A stretch of DNA of 64,000 nucleotides from Rhodocollybia butyracea (GCA_015501585.1 JADNRY010000145.1:95188-159187); one strand, 5' to 3'; shown: positions 11,842 through 23,754, counted from the stretch's first letter. The notes: generated from the letters alone by a model not told the origin. Numbers and translations: made by a program.

Positions 11842-12553
11842 CTAGACTCCAACCTCAACACCCTCACAATCAATGCTCTTTGAGTTTTCCTTTCCGGCTC
11901 CAGAACTACCCAAGCCAACACGCTGGTTTCCTTGATGACACTTGTAAACACCGGGGGGATGACCGTTCCACTCTTTGGTCCAGTTGCTGCCCATGCGTTA
12001 GTGACAAGATGTTAGTGACAAGACGAGCTATGGCTGCAACCAACACCAACACTTACTTGATCCGTTTCCAGCGAGCGTCATCAAGTCGCTGCTCTCTGTT
12101 GCTGTAGCAAAATATAGCTAATAAAACAGGCTGAGGCTGGCAAACCTTGCGCCGTACCTGAGATAATATTTGGCATCTGAGCCCTTTCTAGCAGCCTGTG
12201 CTTCAATGCGTTCTTCAGCATTCATTGATTTCCTTGTCCTAGAGCCTGATAGTCAAAAGCTGTGGGACGGCAAAGGATGGCTAGCCCGAACTCTGCAACC
12301 CGGCGACGCTCAAGTTCCCGATACATTTCACCTTTTCTGTAGATCATGGTTGGCACAAATTTAATAAGAAAAGCAGCGAGATGGGGTTAACAATATTGTC
12401 AGACATGTGCCCGCAGCTTTGAGTGCAAACAAAGACATACCAAATTCTGTAACTGTGGCTAGATTTGGCACCGCTGTTTTTGCATTTTTCAGCCTTTTGC
12501 TCAGGCGTGAGTTTAGATTTTGCAACTGCTGATGCTGTACGACGTCGAGGCAT
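11842..12553 (-). CDS. Small basic protein gene, multi-exon (predicted)
   Basis: Seen: ATG at 12551-12553 opens MPRRRTASAVAKSKLTPEQK, a Lys/Arg-rich start. Further exon-like pieces read KGEMYRELERRRVAEFG, MNAEERIEAQAARKG (about 12158-12240), SNREQRLDDARWKRI (12057-12101) and NWTKEWNGHPPGVYK (11842-11986, stop TAG at 11842-11844), joined by GT-AG introns. The protein would be small, highly charged and helical. I recognise no named family. A nuclear or DNA-associated role is only a guess from the charge and from the transposon context. The join near 12270 is uncertain. Confidence 0.4.
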
Positions 12554-12556
12554 CAA

Positions 12557-13006
12557 TATTGAATAAAGATAGCAAAAGATTTGAGAAGTTTGAAAGGCCA
12601 GAGTGCGAGATGGTGAAAGTAAAGGTGAAAGCTAAGTATGATTGGCTAAAGCAATTCGTGTGAGACTTTACTATTTCACTAAATATCTAAAATGATTTTT
12701 TAAAAAGGGTCGTAGTCAGCATTCATGCCTTGCAATTGTGGTGAGAACTGTAAGAACAGGACCAAAGAACATTCACAGAAAAAGCTGAGTTTTTCAGTGT
12801 TCAGACCATAGCAATAATTGGTACTTAAAGGCGTATAGGCTTATTCGACGTGTTCGTGACATTTGGTACCTAACCCCGAAACTGGCTTAACCTCTTACAA
12901 CGCAACCTTAAGAAATGGATACATATTAAATCATTGGCCGAGCTATCTGTTTAGTACTAAGGGATATATTATACGCTAAACGCACATGAAAACGGTAGGC
13001 TATGTA
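12557..13006. other. Intergenic, upstream of the small basic gene
   Basis: No coding-like frame is visible. The stretch lies between the start of the 12553 gene and the stop of the dioxygenase gene, so it would hold the promoter of the former and the 3' UTR of neither for certain. Confidence 0.4.
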
Positions 13007-14155
13007 TCAGTATTGAAGCAGCTCCAAACCCTGCTTCCACATATCCTTTCGATAGTCCAGCCATGCCTTGAGCTGCTGAGGACTTGCAAGCTCCCGAAAG
13101 TCTTTATCCGATCGATACCCATTGTGATAGTAGCAGACAAGCCCAGCAGGAAGGAAGAAAGCCAGAGAGTGACGGTGTTCAAGAGGAGCGGCCGACGTGT
13201 TGGCGTGAGGAACTGCAGCAGATGGAAGAAAAACAGCTGAGCCGCTAGGGAACTCAACTGCTAACCCAAGGCTCCAAGCAATGAGATGCGCTCCACGCCG
13301 GTGATCAAATGGGCCTCCGCTGAAGATAGAGCACATGGAAAACAGCCAGTTCCAATAGTTGCTGTGAGTAAGTGCCCCAGCTTCGTGAAGGTTGAAGTGG
13401 CAAGCGGGATAGCAGCAGCGTTCGAAGCTGGGCTTGATCCTGCCATCCGCATTAACAATCTTCTCACCAAGATTGGTATAGAGAGCATGGAGTTTGGGGA
13501 AAAGGGCAAGGAGCCCTTCTGAGGGAGGAGTCAACGGATGGAAGGGAGATAAGATAGAGCGGCTTACGGTCAACGTATTGAGCAATGCACTGGATGACAG
13601 GACTGTCAAGCACAATCTGTAAGATCTTGGAATTGTGCTTGGAGTTGCAGTATTCGCCAGGCCTAACTCTTCCGCCTCCAAAGCCGTATCCTGCGCCAAT
13701 AGTTCCATAGTCGCCTTGCTGGTGGTGCAAGAGGGCCTCAGGAAGCCTGAGGCTCTGATACAGCCATTCCATGAGGTTGTCGAAGTCTACCATTAAAGTG
13801 TCCCAATCGGGGCCGAAAGGTCGAGCGTAAAGAGCCATGACGCAATAGCCTTCAGGCGTGCGGATAATCTGCGTTTTGCTGAGATACGTGCGTTAGCAAA
13901 TGGTAGCTGCTTGGGAAGACGATTAACTCACGAGCAGTAGTCTCTTCGGATGAGCGTTAGGCCGGAAATCTTGAAGACATCCGGGGTAGAGAGAATTCGT
14001 ATGGTAGGGGTTTTAGCATGATGCCCAGTCCAGGAGCCTTGGCGAAGAAGAAGAGTGATGCTGTTGACGATGCTAACGACAGCTTGGTCAAGGCATTTGC
14101 TACATGTCTGCCGAAAAACAAGAGCAATCTCTAACTGGCGAAGGGAATCCAACTG
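13007..14155 (-). pseudogene. TET/JBP-like 2-oxoglutarate/Fe(II) dioxygenase, 5' truncated, altered iron site
   Basis: Seen: phase-consistent minus-strand exons at 13932-~14155, 13568-13878 and 13007-13518 (stop TGA at 13007-13009). The reading includes TCSKCLDQAVVSIVNS, SWTGHHAKTPTIRIL, GYGFGGGRVRPGEY, FNLHEAGALTHSNYWNW, GGPFDHRRGAHLIAWSLGL, FPSGSAVFLPSAAVPHANTS and HRHSLAFFLPAGLV. Known: this matches the abundant basidiomycete TET/JBP-like family found beside KDZ transposons. Its core has a proximal HxD, a distal His and a 2OG-binding Arg. Here the distal His (13205-13207) and the Arg (13172-13174) are kept, but the proximal motif reads HSN (13358-13366) instead of HxD. Odd: the 5' end runs directly into an oppositely oriented KDZ fragment, so the gene is truncated. 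The enzyme is probably inactive. Confidence 0.65.
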
Positions 14156-14159
14156 GAAA

Positions 14160-15741
14160 GCTAGGTGCTGCATATGACTGTGGGTGCAAGCTAGGAAAAA
14201 CAATCAAGCGAAGCCCTCTGGAGGCGTTGGCTCTTTGGGCATTGCTGCTGCCTATGATTGGTACGATGCACGGATATGCTCACGGATATGCTCACAAACG
14301 GCTCTGCCAGCTGTTGTTTCTCATGCTTTACATCACTGGAGCAGGTCTAGAGGATGCGGAGTTTTGTGAGCGCTATTTCAGCCTCATGAACAGCCTTGCA
14401 GGGATCACCTGATACATGTCAATTTTCCACCGTCGACAAGCCATCGCAGAGGTTGCTTATGCCCACGATAACCTCGAGGCTTATGCAAATCTTAGCCGGT
14501 TCATTTTCAACAATTATCGGCAGGCTCTTCAGATCCTCGCAACTCGAAAAACTCTAGCTCGAAGTATGATAGAAGCTGGCATCCATTCAGAAGATTTCTT
14601 CAAATGGCTGGAGGAAGAGGGGGCGTATCTACAGAGTTTGACTAAAACGCGGCCTTCGGAAAGTCTCGAAATGGAGTACTATCTCAAACTCGAGGCTTTA
14701 GCCGCATGCAAGACTCGCCTTCAGCAAGCAACTTCTGCTTGGATATCTTACAAGCCAGGTGAAAGAGATTGCACCAAAATTTTTGAGACAAAGCGTAGGA
14801 ATGAGCAAGAAAATGAATGAAAGCTCATTGCTGACGTTCAAGCTCTGGAACTTAAGTTGGAGATTTCGTTGAGGTGGAAGGAGGGGTCTGTGGAATGGGA
14901 GTCCGCAAAGAAACTGGTGAAGGAGCGGGAGTATTGGAAGGCTTTGGATAGGTTAGAGGGTCTTCTGGTTTCACGTATATTTGAGATGTCAAAGCTGAAC
15001 GTAGCAGGCACCGGTGCGTGGTTTAATATTCTTTCTTTGTCTGTCTAACTGACAACCTTTCAAGGATATAAGATGAGAAAGCATCTGGCGGCAGCATTGA
15101 AAAGCTGATCGAAATCAATACAAGCTGCCATCGAGACATACAACAACGCCGCTCTTTCACTTTCCCCTCCCCGTCAAACAGTTTCTTGGGATGAAATCAT
15201 TGAATTTTCATTTCTCTCTGAGTTCGATATCTTACGAGATGCATGGGACGATGTAAGGGAGAAGAAGTGGGCTACACAGAAGAACCGGCTCCTTATGCAA
15301 CAGTTCTTCAAGCTCATTGGAGCTGAGTCTGAGCTGGAGTGTTTGCACGTGGAGATACAGCGATTGATTACAAGCATGGAGGATGAAGAAGCTAAATTTC
15401 GTTCGCTGACTCTCAAGCTCAAGCAAACTAACCCAGCTTTGGCCCTTCAGATAGAGAAGCAAGGGAGGGTGCGATCGCGTTTCAACAAGCTACACAGGCA
15501 GCGTTTTCATGCAATCACAAAGCTAGAAGGGTTTCAGCCTAAGGATCTGGTGCATTTCAGACGTGGAACTTCGGTATGGTCAGAAGATATTGTGATGTTA
15601 GACGAGGAGGACAGCAGCCTGGGGGTGGCAGCTGGTGCGAGCAGTGAACCCATTGAACCAGAGATGCTCCAAGCTGACGACGAGGAGGCTATTGAAAATA
15701 GAGTAGAATTACTTATGTATCTAGCTGAAGATGAGGCTTAG
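14160..15741 (+). pseudogene. KDZ (Kyakuja-Dileera-Zisupton) transposase, C-terminal part
   Basis: Seen: from about 14160 the + strand reads AAYDCGCKLG, then HGYAHKRLCQLLFLM, TGAGLEDAEFCERYFSLMN and FHRRQAIAEVAYAHDN, the order and spacing of the KDZ catalytic C-terminal half (the acidic E in the LEDAE region). A long coiled-coil-like, charged tail continues to 15741 (LMYLAEDEA). Stops interrupt it at 14410-14412 (TGA, where family members have Arg before a YMSIFHRRQ-like run) and 14818-14820 (TGA), and a frame change or intron lies near 15015-15110. The N-terminal cysteine cluster and first catalytic Asp are missing. Neighbours: it is fused head-on to the 5' end of the dioxygenase gene. It is a remnant, not a working transposase. 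Confidence 0.75.
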
Positions 15742-15892
15742 AAGTCCAATGCTATTTACCCTTTACATGGTCTCAAAATCGCTAATATATATTAGTACTA
15801 AGTAGTAGCAGCTTAGTGGTAGCTTAGTAGTCGTAGCTAAGTAGTAGCTAAGTAGTGCATATAAAACTACCTATCTAACTCTGGTATGCCAT
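15742..15892. repeat. AT-rich tract with TAGCTAAGTAGTAG short tandem repeats
   Basis: Copies of AGTAGTAGC/TTAGTAG repeat several times between about 15795 and 15860. It lies between the KDZ remnant and the terminus of gag element 2. Confidence 0.6.
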
Positions 15893-17500
15893 AGGAAAGC
15901 TCAAACACATATCAATACCAATAAGAGGCGATATAAAACCATTATCGCCTCTTACTGGTAGTGATAGGTGGGACTATGAGGTGAGTTATGTTGTCTCTGA
16001 ATCACTACACAACTTTTCCAATCGCTCGCTATCCCATTCGGGAGCGGCATACTAGGTGATCTTATCGCCGTCAGTGCAGTATTATTCTGTACTTCATTTA
16101 TCAGTGGTACCGTTGTCGGTACTACTATTGGCGATGCCTGTACTATTGTAGCTGGCAGTGTTGGTAGTACTACTGTTTGTGGTACTGCTTGTTGTATTGT
16201 TACTGGTGGGATCACCATAGTAATTGGCTCTTTCTTTACAGAAGCCTTCATTTTAGCAGGTACTGTTTGTACTTGCTGTGTAAGAGTTACCGGAGGTAAC
16301 TGTTGTTGTGCGGGTGGTACTACTGTATGTAGTACCATTGTGCTCGGACCAGGTCCTTGCATGTTTTGTTGACAAACGACTTGTGTCGTTGTCTGTGTTT
16401 GCGCCATACGTACCGTTATCGGTGCTGACGGCGCTATCATTTTTGTTTGTATTCCTTGTGTAGGAATACTAACATCAACCAATGGTTGGTTTTTACAATA
16501 ATGTTCATTCAATTCTTGAATGAATGCTTTGTAAGCTTTGATAAGGGACTCATTTCTCAATGGTCCCACTATTGTTGACTCTGTCCGTTGGATGGGGTCA
16601 TTCTTCTGTATACTAATTGTAGGCAGAGTAGGTAACAATCTTGGTCCTCTTGGGGCTGGAGACATTCTTCCTGTGAAGATGTTATGCCTTATTACTGGAG
16701 AGTAACAAAGCGTCTGGGGTTCATTTGATTTACCCATTGTTGAGTTCGATAAGTCGATGACTGGGCTTTCATTTGCATGAACTCCTTTATTTGGTGTTTT
16801 GTTTGTTTGGGAAGTTTGATTCTTCCTAATTGTTACAAAGTCGCCAAAGTTATTATAGGGATCGCTTTGGCGATCACCTTCTTCTACAACCTTGGTTTCA
16901 AGGTTGTCAAATAGACCTTCACCTTCAGGTGGGTCTATCAGATCGAATGAATCCGTATGCCATACGTTATGTGTTGGCTTGAAAGACTCTTTAGGTCTCC
17001 GATCTCGGGCACCTGGTGGTTTGTATATTCCCATCGTTTGATGGAACGGATGCGTGGTAGGCTTTATGCCTTCCCAACGACTTGTTTGTTCATTGTCAGG
17101 CGGTAAGGCCACCTGTAATACCGCTGGCGTTACTGCTGGCGGTCGGGCTACGGGCATTGCTATGCTTGTAAGGTTACCAGTATCTGGTAACGGTCTGGAC
17201 TTACTCATTCCGGATGGTCCGGACCAACGTTCTACCGCGGTAGCTATACGGTTTAGTGCTTGCACACCTTGTCCATAGAACTGCGATAGTTCTTGCATGG
17301 CCTCCTTGAGGTCATGCATGTGTGCAAAGCCTTTATTGCTAAAGGCTCCCTGAGACTCATTAGACTCAGATAGTTTATTGTGCGTTGTATTCGACACACG
17401 CTCACGGATGTCTTCGACATCACTTACATTCTGCCTGTCGTTAGACAGCTCAATTTCAGGATGTTGATTTTGCTTGGCGCTTTTGATGCGGAGTAAGAGT
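15893..17500 (-). pseudogene. gag: Gag N-terminal region of a second, internally deleted gag element
   Basis: Seen: a 481-codon minus frame (15952-17397, coding-like sequence continues upstream to about 17500) shares with gag element 1 a Pro/Thr/Gln-rich composition and the anchors PAVTP.VL, LPLPNGIASDWKSC and VIQRQHN. Directly after VIQRQHNS it joins the element's terminal sequence (CACCTCATAGTCCC), so the whole capsid part seen at 7464-8081 is deleted. The 5' side shares GTTATACTTTTTTGA with element 1. The two are otherwise diverged families. It faces element 1 in inverted orientation, with the cassette 8512-15741 between their 3' ends. It encodes no enzyme. Confidence 0.7.
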
Positions 17501-17865
17501 GGTGATAATTGTTTAGATTACTTTATAATTCTAGTCGAGTAGTTATTACTTCTCGTAGTTTTGTGCCCACAATCTTTTAATAAAGATTTTTGATGCTCAA
17601 AAAAGTATAACGCCCTTAGGCGAGAGTCTTACATTCACACAAAAGAGCACGACAAAGGCTATGCGATTGTGTACTCGTAGTGTAGAAGAACTACAGTAAT
17701 TTATGTAATTTGACTAGTTATAGTAATCGAAATGAATAGAATAGAAATGATATCTAATTCTAAGATAAGATAAGATAAGAGTCGCAATGTGACAAAAGTT
17801 AAGGCCGCGCCATTAGGCGCGGCCAGAAGGGAATCAGGCAAGATGGGGAGGAGGCGTTACACATT
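17501..17865. other. 5' region of gag element 2; GATAA microsatellite
   Basis: There is no gene. The sequence near 17590-17625 matches the region just after the inverted-repeat arm of element 1. A short AAGATAAGATAAGATAAG run lies at about 17760-17780, and a GC-rich hairpin (GGCCGCGCC / GGCGCGGCC) at about 17803-17825. Confidence 0.5.
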
Positions 17866-18420
17866 GCTGGCTGGCTTTGAAAGAAACATATCACACAACA
17901 ATTCTTTTTCTCTTTCTTTCATCTCGGAGACAAGTACCATCGGTAGGCCTGGTACACTTTTGTAAAGTCACATGACTCTGGAAAGACAGCCATGCGCTCC
18001 AACTGGACCAAAAGGCCACAATATCAGGTCTGACCTGATATGCTTCCCAGACTATATAAATGGTTCACTTCTTGACAGCTTTGCACCGCTGCAAACTCTA
18101 TCCTTGTGGGTAGTAATATTCTTGCCAATTGAGGAGCTCTCCGACTTTGTAAGCTGCAAGACAGCCCAGTCATCTGCATGGTACTCATTCAGTGATCTTA
18201 TCTGCTTGTATCCCTCACCAGTAACCCATGCGTCGTCTAGTAGATCAGCTTGCCAAGGATGCTTGGATATTAGGGAAGGTCCGGTCTGGCCAAGGTCGAG
18301 GAGTTGTGGGTTGGTGTCACAGATGGCGCAAAGGGTGAGCGAATGATTTCCTTTTTCAAAGCAATCATATTATTGATAAAGATGGACACGAGTCCGGTTC
18401 TTTACAGGGGACCCGCGGGT
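17866..18420 (+). repeat. Sedolisin 3' flank repeat, copy 2 of 3
   Basis: It matches 2200-2640 and 40560-40970, but carries about 115 bp of extra sequence at roughly 17960-18080 that the other copies lack, and lacks the sedolisin exons upstream. It is followed by the same TIR element as copy 3, which supports a duplicated unit. Confidence 0.8.
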
Positions 18421-18994
18421 TTGACCCGTGAGAAAACCCGTCTGACTGGGATCCGCCGGATCCCGGTATCCGTTCCCATGGGTCCCGGTCAATTCACGGG
18501 TCATGTTTCTGAAAATAACTCAAACCCGCGGGTACCCAGACATTTTCAGCAGCAATATATATTGAACATAATTTTTACTATAAGTATAAGGATTATTATT
18601 ATGCACTACTATTTAACATGTACAAATTACTAGTCATTTAGCTGGGGGGAAGAAACAAAGTTGTGGCACCTTATAGTATGCTGCCACAGGGTCAAACTGC
18701 CCCAGAACCTATGTTGATATGTTCTGGGGTCATGTACAGTGGTGTTCCAAGGTCATGTAACCCAGTGGCAGCTCTCTATAAGGTGTTGCAACTTTGTTTC
18801 TTTTTCCTAACAAGCAACTGTTCATGTAATTGTAATAGGGACATAGTAAATAGTTTATAATATAGGCAAATGTACAGTTGCAAACACATATTAATCTTGT
18901 TGAATATACAAAGTGACAGGTCACAGGTACCTGCAGGTTGACCTGTGCCAGACCTGCGGATCCCGGTACCTGTTTCCCACGGGTCCGGGTCAGG
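18381..18994. mobile_element. Non-autonomous TIR element, right end truncated
   Basis: The left end GATGGACACGAGTCCGG matches inverted the right end of the copy at 40971-41598 (CCGGACTTGTGTCCATCC). Subterminal palindromic motifs such as ACCCGCGGGT, GGATCCGCCGGATCC and CCCACGGGTCC recur. The copy stops at 18994, where it is fused to the 3' flank of the NACHT-WD40 gene. No coding capacity is seen. Confidence 0.7.
18652..18800. repeat. Nested 149-bp inverted-repeat element
   Basis: It starts GAAACAAAGTTGTGGCACC and ends GGTGTTGCAACTTTGTTTC, a terminal inverted repeat of about 25 bp with few mismatches. The same unit lies in the duplicate at about 41194-41342. Confidence 0.75.
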
Positions 18995-19441
18995 TGTTCG
19001 CTTTGTCTGATTCCTTTGACATTGTATTCACTGTACCATTTTTGCTTCCTTTGTCCTCCTCATTCATATGCTTCCCTCCCTTTGGAAAAAGTAAGGTATT
19101 CCTTTCAACCTGACTTTCCTCAGATGCTCTGAGGGTGAAAGCTAAAGTCTCATCCATCCTTGTACAGATCCAACATTTCTGACAAGCTAAAAACATCTCC
19201 AAGTTCCACCTACACTGTTACACTGCTGCACCGACATGCACATGCCCACCTCGAGAACCATAGTTATACATCCAATGCACCCAACACACTGCATTTGTTT
19301 ATCTTATATTTTATCTTATCCAAAGCATTGATGAATTACAAATCTGTTATGAGTCTGTGCCCCGCTAGTTACTGAACATGGAACAAGGTAACTATATTCT
19401 AGTTAAGAGGAAAGAGATGTGTAAGATTCACTGGGTATAAA
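18995..19441. other. 3' flank of NACHT-WD40 copy A
   Basis: It is nearly the same as 48695-49142 and contains no supported gene. The first ~50 bp (TTTGTCTGATTCC ... CCATTTTT) also occur inside sedolisin copy 2 at 38393-38442. Confidence 0.7.
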
Positions 19442-22400
19442 CTAGTCTGTGGACCAGCACTCTGCCCAGTTATGCCCAAAAACAGCATTTTTGAAAGAAA
19501 CATGATTATAACCTTCAATGGAAATAACAAATAAAGTCTCATCAGCCACTAGATTGTTCCGGTACTGCTCAGGAATCCAAAAAATACAATTGTGGACAGC
19601 ATTAAAATGAATCCACCCATCTTGGTTTAATCTCCACAACACAACTAGAGGATGATGGGTAAATAAAAAAACATTATAGAAGAGGAGAAGGCACATACAG
19701 TGAGAAGATAAAGATGGAGAGTTTATGTGGCCCTGGAATGGCTTATCAATGATGACTATGGTTTGAGCATTCTGTGATCTCATTGTCTTGTCGGATGGTC
19801 CAGAATTGAAAACAGGAGAGAATGGCAGAGACAAGACTGAATCAGTATGACCCTGGAATGGCTCACTAATGGCTTCTCCAGTTTGAGAATTCCACAACCT
19901 TATTGTATTGTCATCAGATCCAGAAACAATTCTTTCTCCATCAGGAGAGAATGCCACAGACAAGACTGAATGAGTATGGCCCTGGAATGGCTCACCAATG
20001 CCCTCTCCAGTTTGAACATTCCACAATCTTATTGTCTTGTCATCAGATACAGAAACAATTCTTTCTCCATCAGGAGAGAATGCCACAGACAAGACTGGAT
20101 CAGTGTGGCCCTGGAATGGCTCACCAATGGCCTCTCCAGTTTGAGCATTCCACAATCTTATTGTCTTGTCAAATGATCCAGAAACAATCCTTTCTCTACC
20201 AGGAGAGAATGCCACAGAGCAGACTGTATCAGTGTGGCCCTGGAATGGCTCACCAATGGCCTCTCCAGTTTGAGGATTCCACAACCTTATTGTATTGTCA
20301 TCAGATCCAGAAGCAATTCTTTCTCCATCAGGAGAGAATGCCACAGACCAGACTCTACCAGTATGGCCCTGGAATGGCTCACCAATGGCCTCTTCAGTTT
20401 GAGCATTCCACAATCTTATTGTATTGTCATCAGATCCAGAAACAATTCTTTCTCCATCAGGAGAGAATGCCACAGACAAGACTGGATCAGTGTGGCCCTG
20501 GAATGGCTCACCAATGGCCTCTCCGGTTTGAGGATTCCACAATCTTATTGTGTTATCAGCTGATCCAGAAACAATTCTTTCTCCATCAGGAGAGAATGCC
20601 ACAGACAAGACTGAATGAGTATGGCCCTGGAATGGCTCACCAATGGCCTCTCCAGTTTGAGCATTCCACAATCTTATTGTGGTGTCATCAGATCCAGAAA
20701 CAATTCTTTCTCCATCAGGAGAGAATGCCACAGAGCAGACTATACCTGTATGGCCCTGGAATGGCTCACCAATGGCCTCTCCAGTTTGAGCATTCCACAA
20801 TCTTATTGTGGTGTCATCAGATCCAGAAACAATTCTTTCTCCATCAGGAGAGAATGCCACAGACCAGACTGGATGAGTATGGCCCTGGAATGGCTCACCA
20901 ATGGCCTCTCCAGTTTGAGCATTCCACAATCTTATTGTGTTATCATCAGATCCAGAAACAATTCTTTCTCCATCAGGAGAGAATGCCACAGACCAGACTC
21001 TACCAGTATGGCCCTGGAATGGCTCACCAATGGCCTCTCCAGTTTGAGCATTCCACAATCTTATTGTCTTGTCAGCTGATCCAGAAACAGTTCTTTCTCC
21101 ATCAGGAGAGAATGCCACAGACAAGACTGGATCAGTATGGCCCTGGAATGGCTCACCAATGGCCTCTCCAGTTTGAGCATTCCACAATCTTATTGTCTTG
21201 TCATCAGATCCAGAAACAATTCTTTTTGCATCAGGAGAGAATGCCACAGACCAGACTGGATGAGTATGGCCCTGGAATGGCTCACCAATGGCCTCTCCAG
21301 TTTGAGCATTCCACAATCTTATTGTCTTGTCAGCTGATCCGGAAACAGTTCTTTCTCCATCAGGAGAGAATGCCACAGAGCAGACTATACCAGTATGGCC
21401 CTGGAATGGCTCACCAATGGCCTCTCCAGTTTGAGCATTCCACAATCTTATTGTCTTGTCAGCTGATCCAGAAACAATTCTTTCTGCATCAGGAGAGAAT
21501 GCCACAGACCAGACTGGATGAGTATGGCCCTGGAATGGCTCACAATGGCCTCTCCAGTTTGAGCATTCCACAATCTTATTGTGTTGTCAGATGAGAAAGC
21601 AATTATTCTTCCATTTGGTGAAATGCTGACTGCCAATACTTCTGACTCTGTCATCCACTTTCCCACCTGTGAGCTTTCTGTTTTACTTTTTTACTTTAAG
21701 GGTCCTTTTTAATCTTCCTAATATTCTCAATTTATCAACCCGGAATGGAAGGATGCTCAAATACAAGTGTGGTGTCATGCCATTGACACTACTCAATGTA
21801 AAAGTTTCCACCATTTCCTTGATTCCGCTTATATCTTTAACAACATCTTTGAAAGCTCTGTTCTGCAATGAATATCCTGTTAATTGCAAAATCTGGATAC
21901 ATATTTCCATGTTTCTTTTCTGCTGATATTCTCCATTTTTAGTTGCCCCAAGCAAACTCATTACTTCAATCCAATAGATTACTTTTTCTTTCAAAAAGCT
22001 TTTCAGATTTTCAAGTACTGTATCATTCAGCGATGATTGCACTAGATGATACCCCCAATATCTACAGCAATAATGCAGAGTGTCATCAATTGCATCTGCA
22101 ATTTTATTTTGAATGTTGGGAACATCTTTATCAGGGATAAATGATGATGGCAAGTCAGCCATATTGAACTCAGGTTTTGCATAACTGTGAAACATGCATC
22201 ACTCAGCAACATGTGGTGCAGCGTTTGCATTACAGTAGAGCTCCTTAGCACGGCTCTGACTTGATATATAGTCTGCAAAGGAGGCATGGAAGATGTAAAT
22301 AGCCTCATCCTGCTCAGCTATATAAAGACTGATTCCAAGTTTGAGATAGTCTCATTTACAAGTTCCACTCGCAATCCAGTAATTTGGCAATTACTTTACA

Positions 22401-23754
22401 AGGACTGGTTGTCCAATCATGATTGCTGTGTGCAATACTCTCAGATACAGTACATGCATATCATATGAAACTTCATCTGAACTTGGAATAGCATTACTGA
22501 CAACAGCATCATATAGCTCATCAAGACCCTTGGTCTGACTTGGATCTGGGATTTTGCTAGAGTCAGAGCCCATGCTAATCTTTGTTTAACCAGTCCTGGT
22601 CTGGCAGTGATCCATTTTACCATTGTTGCGGCATAAATGAATAATTTGCCAGATCTTTTAGCTAATGCCCTGATATTGTTTTCTGAAATAATTGGTATCT
22701 TTTCAAGTTTTTCTTGGAGGAATATGATAATGTCACTCTCTACCACATCCATCTCTACATTATGCAAGAAAAATCTTGCAATCTGCAAGTTCTGAAGTGG
22801 AGTAGTGAAGTATTCAGAGACATTTTTCTCTGGTCTGCTGGTCAAGAAGAATTTCAACCCAGGCAGAGAAGCTCTTGAAATAGCTGAGATAAGGCTTCCA
22901 AAACAACATTGACTCCAGGGCACTCATCCAATGCATCAATAACCACAACAGGCCATGACATGTCTGACCTGACAACTTTCTTCCATGGCTTCACAATCAA
23001 ATCAATCTGCATTTTTGGAGATTTTGTGGCCAGGTCTGGATTCTCCTTCAGCTCTTCTTTCAGAGCTTGATCAAAAACAGGGAGAACCGTGATAGCTGAT
23101 ATGCAATGGTTGGAATGATCCTTTGATACTTGCTACAGCTTGGAATCTGTCTGGAACAGAAGAATGTTCCTGCCAGTAGCTGCCTTTCTGCAAGCATCTC
23201 ACAGACTGATTTTGCAATAGTACTTTTTCCCGTTCCAGCCATTCCACAGAGCCAGTACCCTTGGGCACCCATGCCTTGTGGTTGGTCAATCCATTCCCCA
23301 ATTTTTCTCAAAATCTCCACTCGAGTACCTAGAGTGCAAGATGATTTAGCATGCTCTATACCATTGTCTGCATCATAAAATGCTTCCGCAGAGTATTGTA
23401 GCTTGGTCATAAGCATTTCCTGGATACTGTTCAATCATGCATTCTGTGAAAATTGAGTATATGTACCTTGTAGCCTTCACTTTCATTTTCTGTAACATTC
23501 TATGTTAATAGCAGGACAGCGAGCAACCGGCAGAGTTGCTTACTGTAGTAGTCTCCATGAATGCTTAGGAACTGGCCTCCAGTAATTTGAAAGTTGTGAG
23601 CTTGATAAAACATCGATTGTGCAGCAGTGTCACTAGTAGTTGGAGTATGATCTTGATGAAACATCGATTGAGCAGCGGTATCGGTATGCTTGTTCCGGCC
23701 TGACAACCGCCCCAAAAACTTTCTGACACCAGTCTTTTTGGGATTATCAGACAT
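19442..23754 (-). pseudogene. NACHT-WD40 (STAND/NLR-like) gene, copy A, frameshifted
   Basis: Seen: the same architecture as copy B. It has an N-terminal exon from 23754 (MSDNPKKTGVRKFLGRLSGR), the motif NFQITGGQFLSIHGDYYS, a P-loop CGMAGTGKST near 23225, a Walker B-like VVIDALDEC near 22935, and a WD40 array at 19850-21640. The array has 14 full 43-residue units plus one degenerate unit, then the C-terminal DGWIHF ... FWIPEQYRN domain. Compared with copy B it carries at least nine single-base indels between 21540 and 23075, mostly losses in short G or C runs (22551, 22889, 23058), plus one 3-nt loss near 21995. Known: these proteins are intracellular sensors in fungal non-self recognition. 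The copy cannot encode the full protein as read, unless the indels are sequence errors. Confidence 0.85.

Noticed and set aside
19903..21594. 563-codon open frame on + opposite the WD40 array of copy A
   Set aside because: The 129-bp unit is a multiple of three, so an open antisense frame repeats automatically. The sense strand has clear WD40 motifs.
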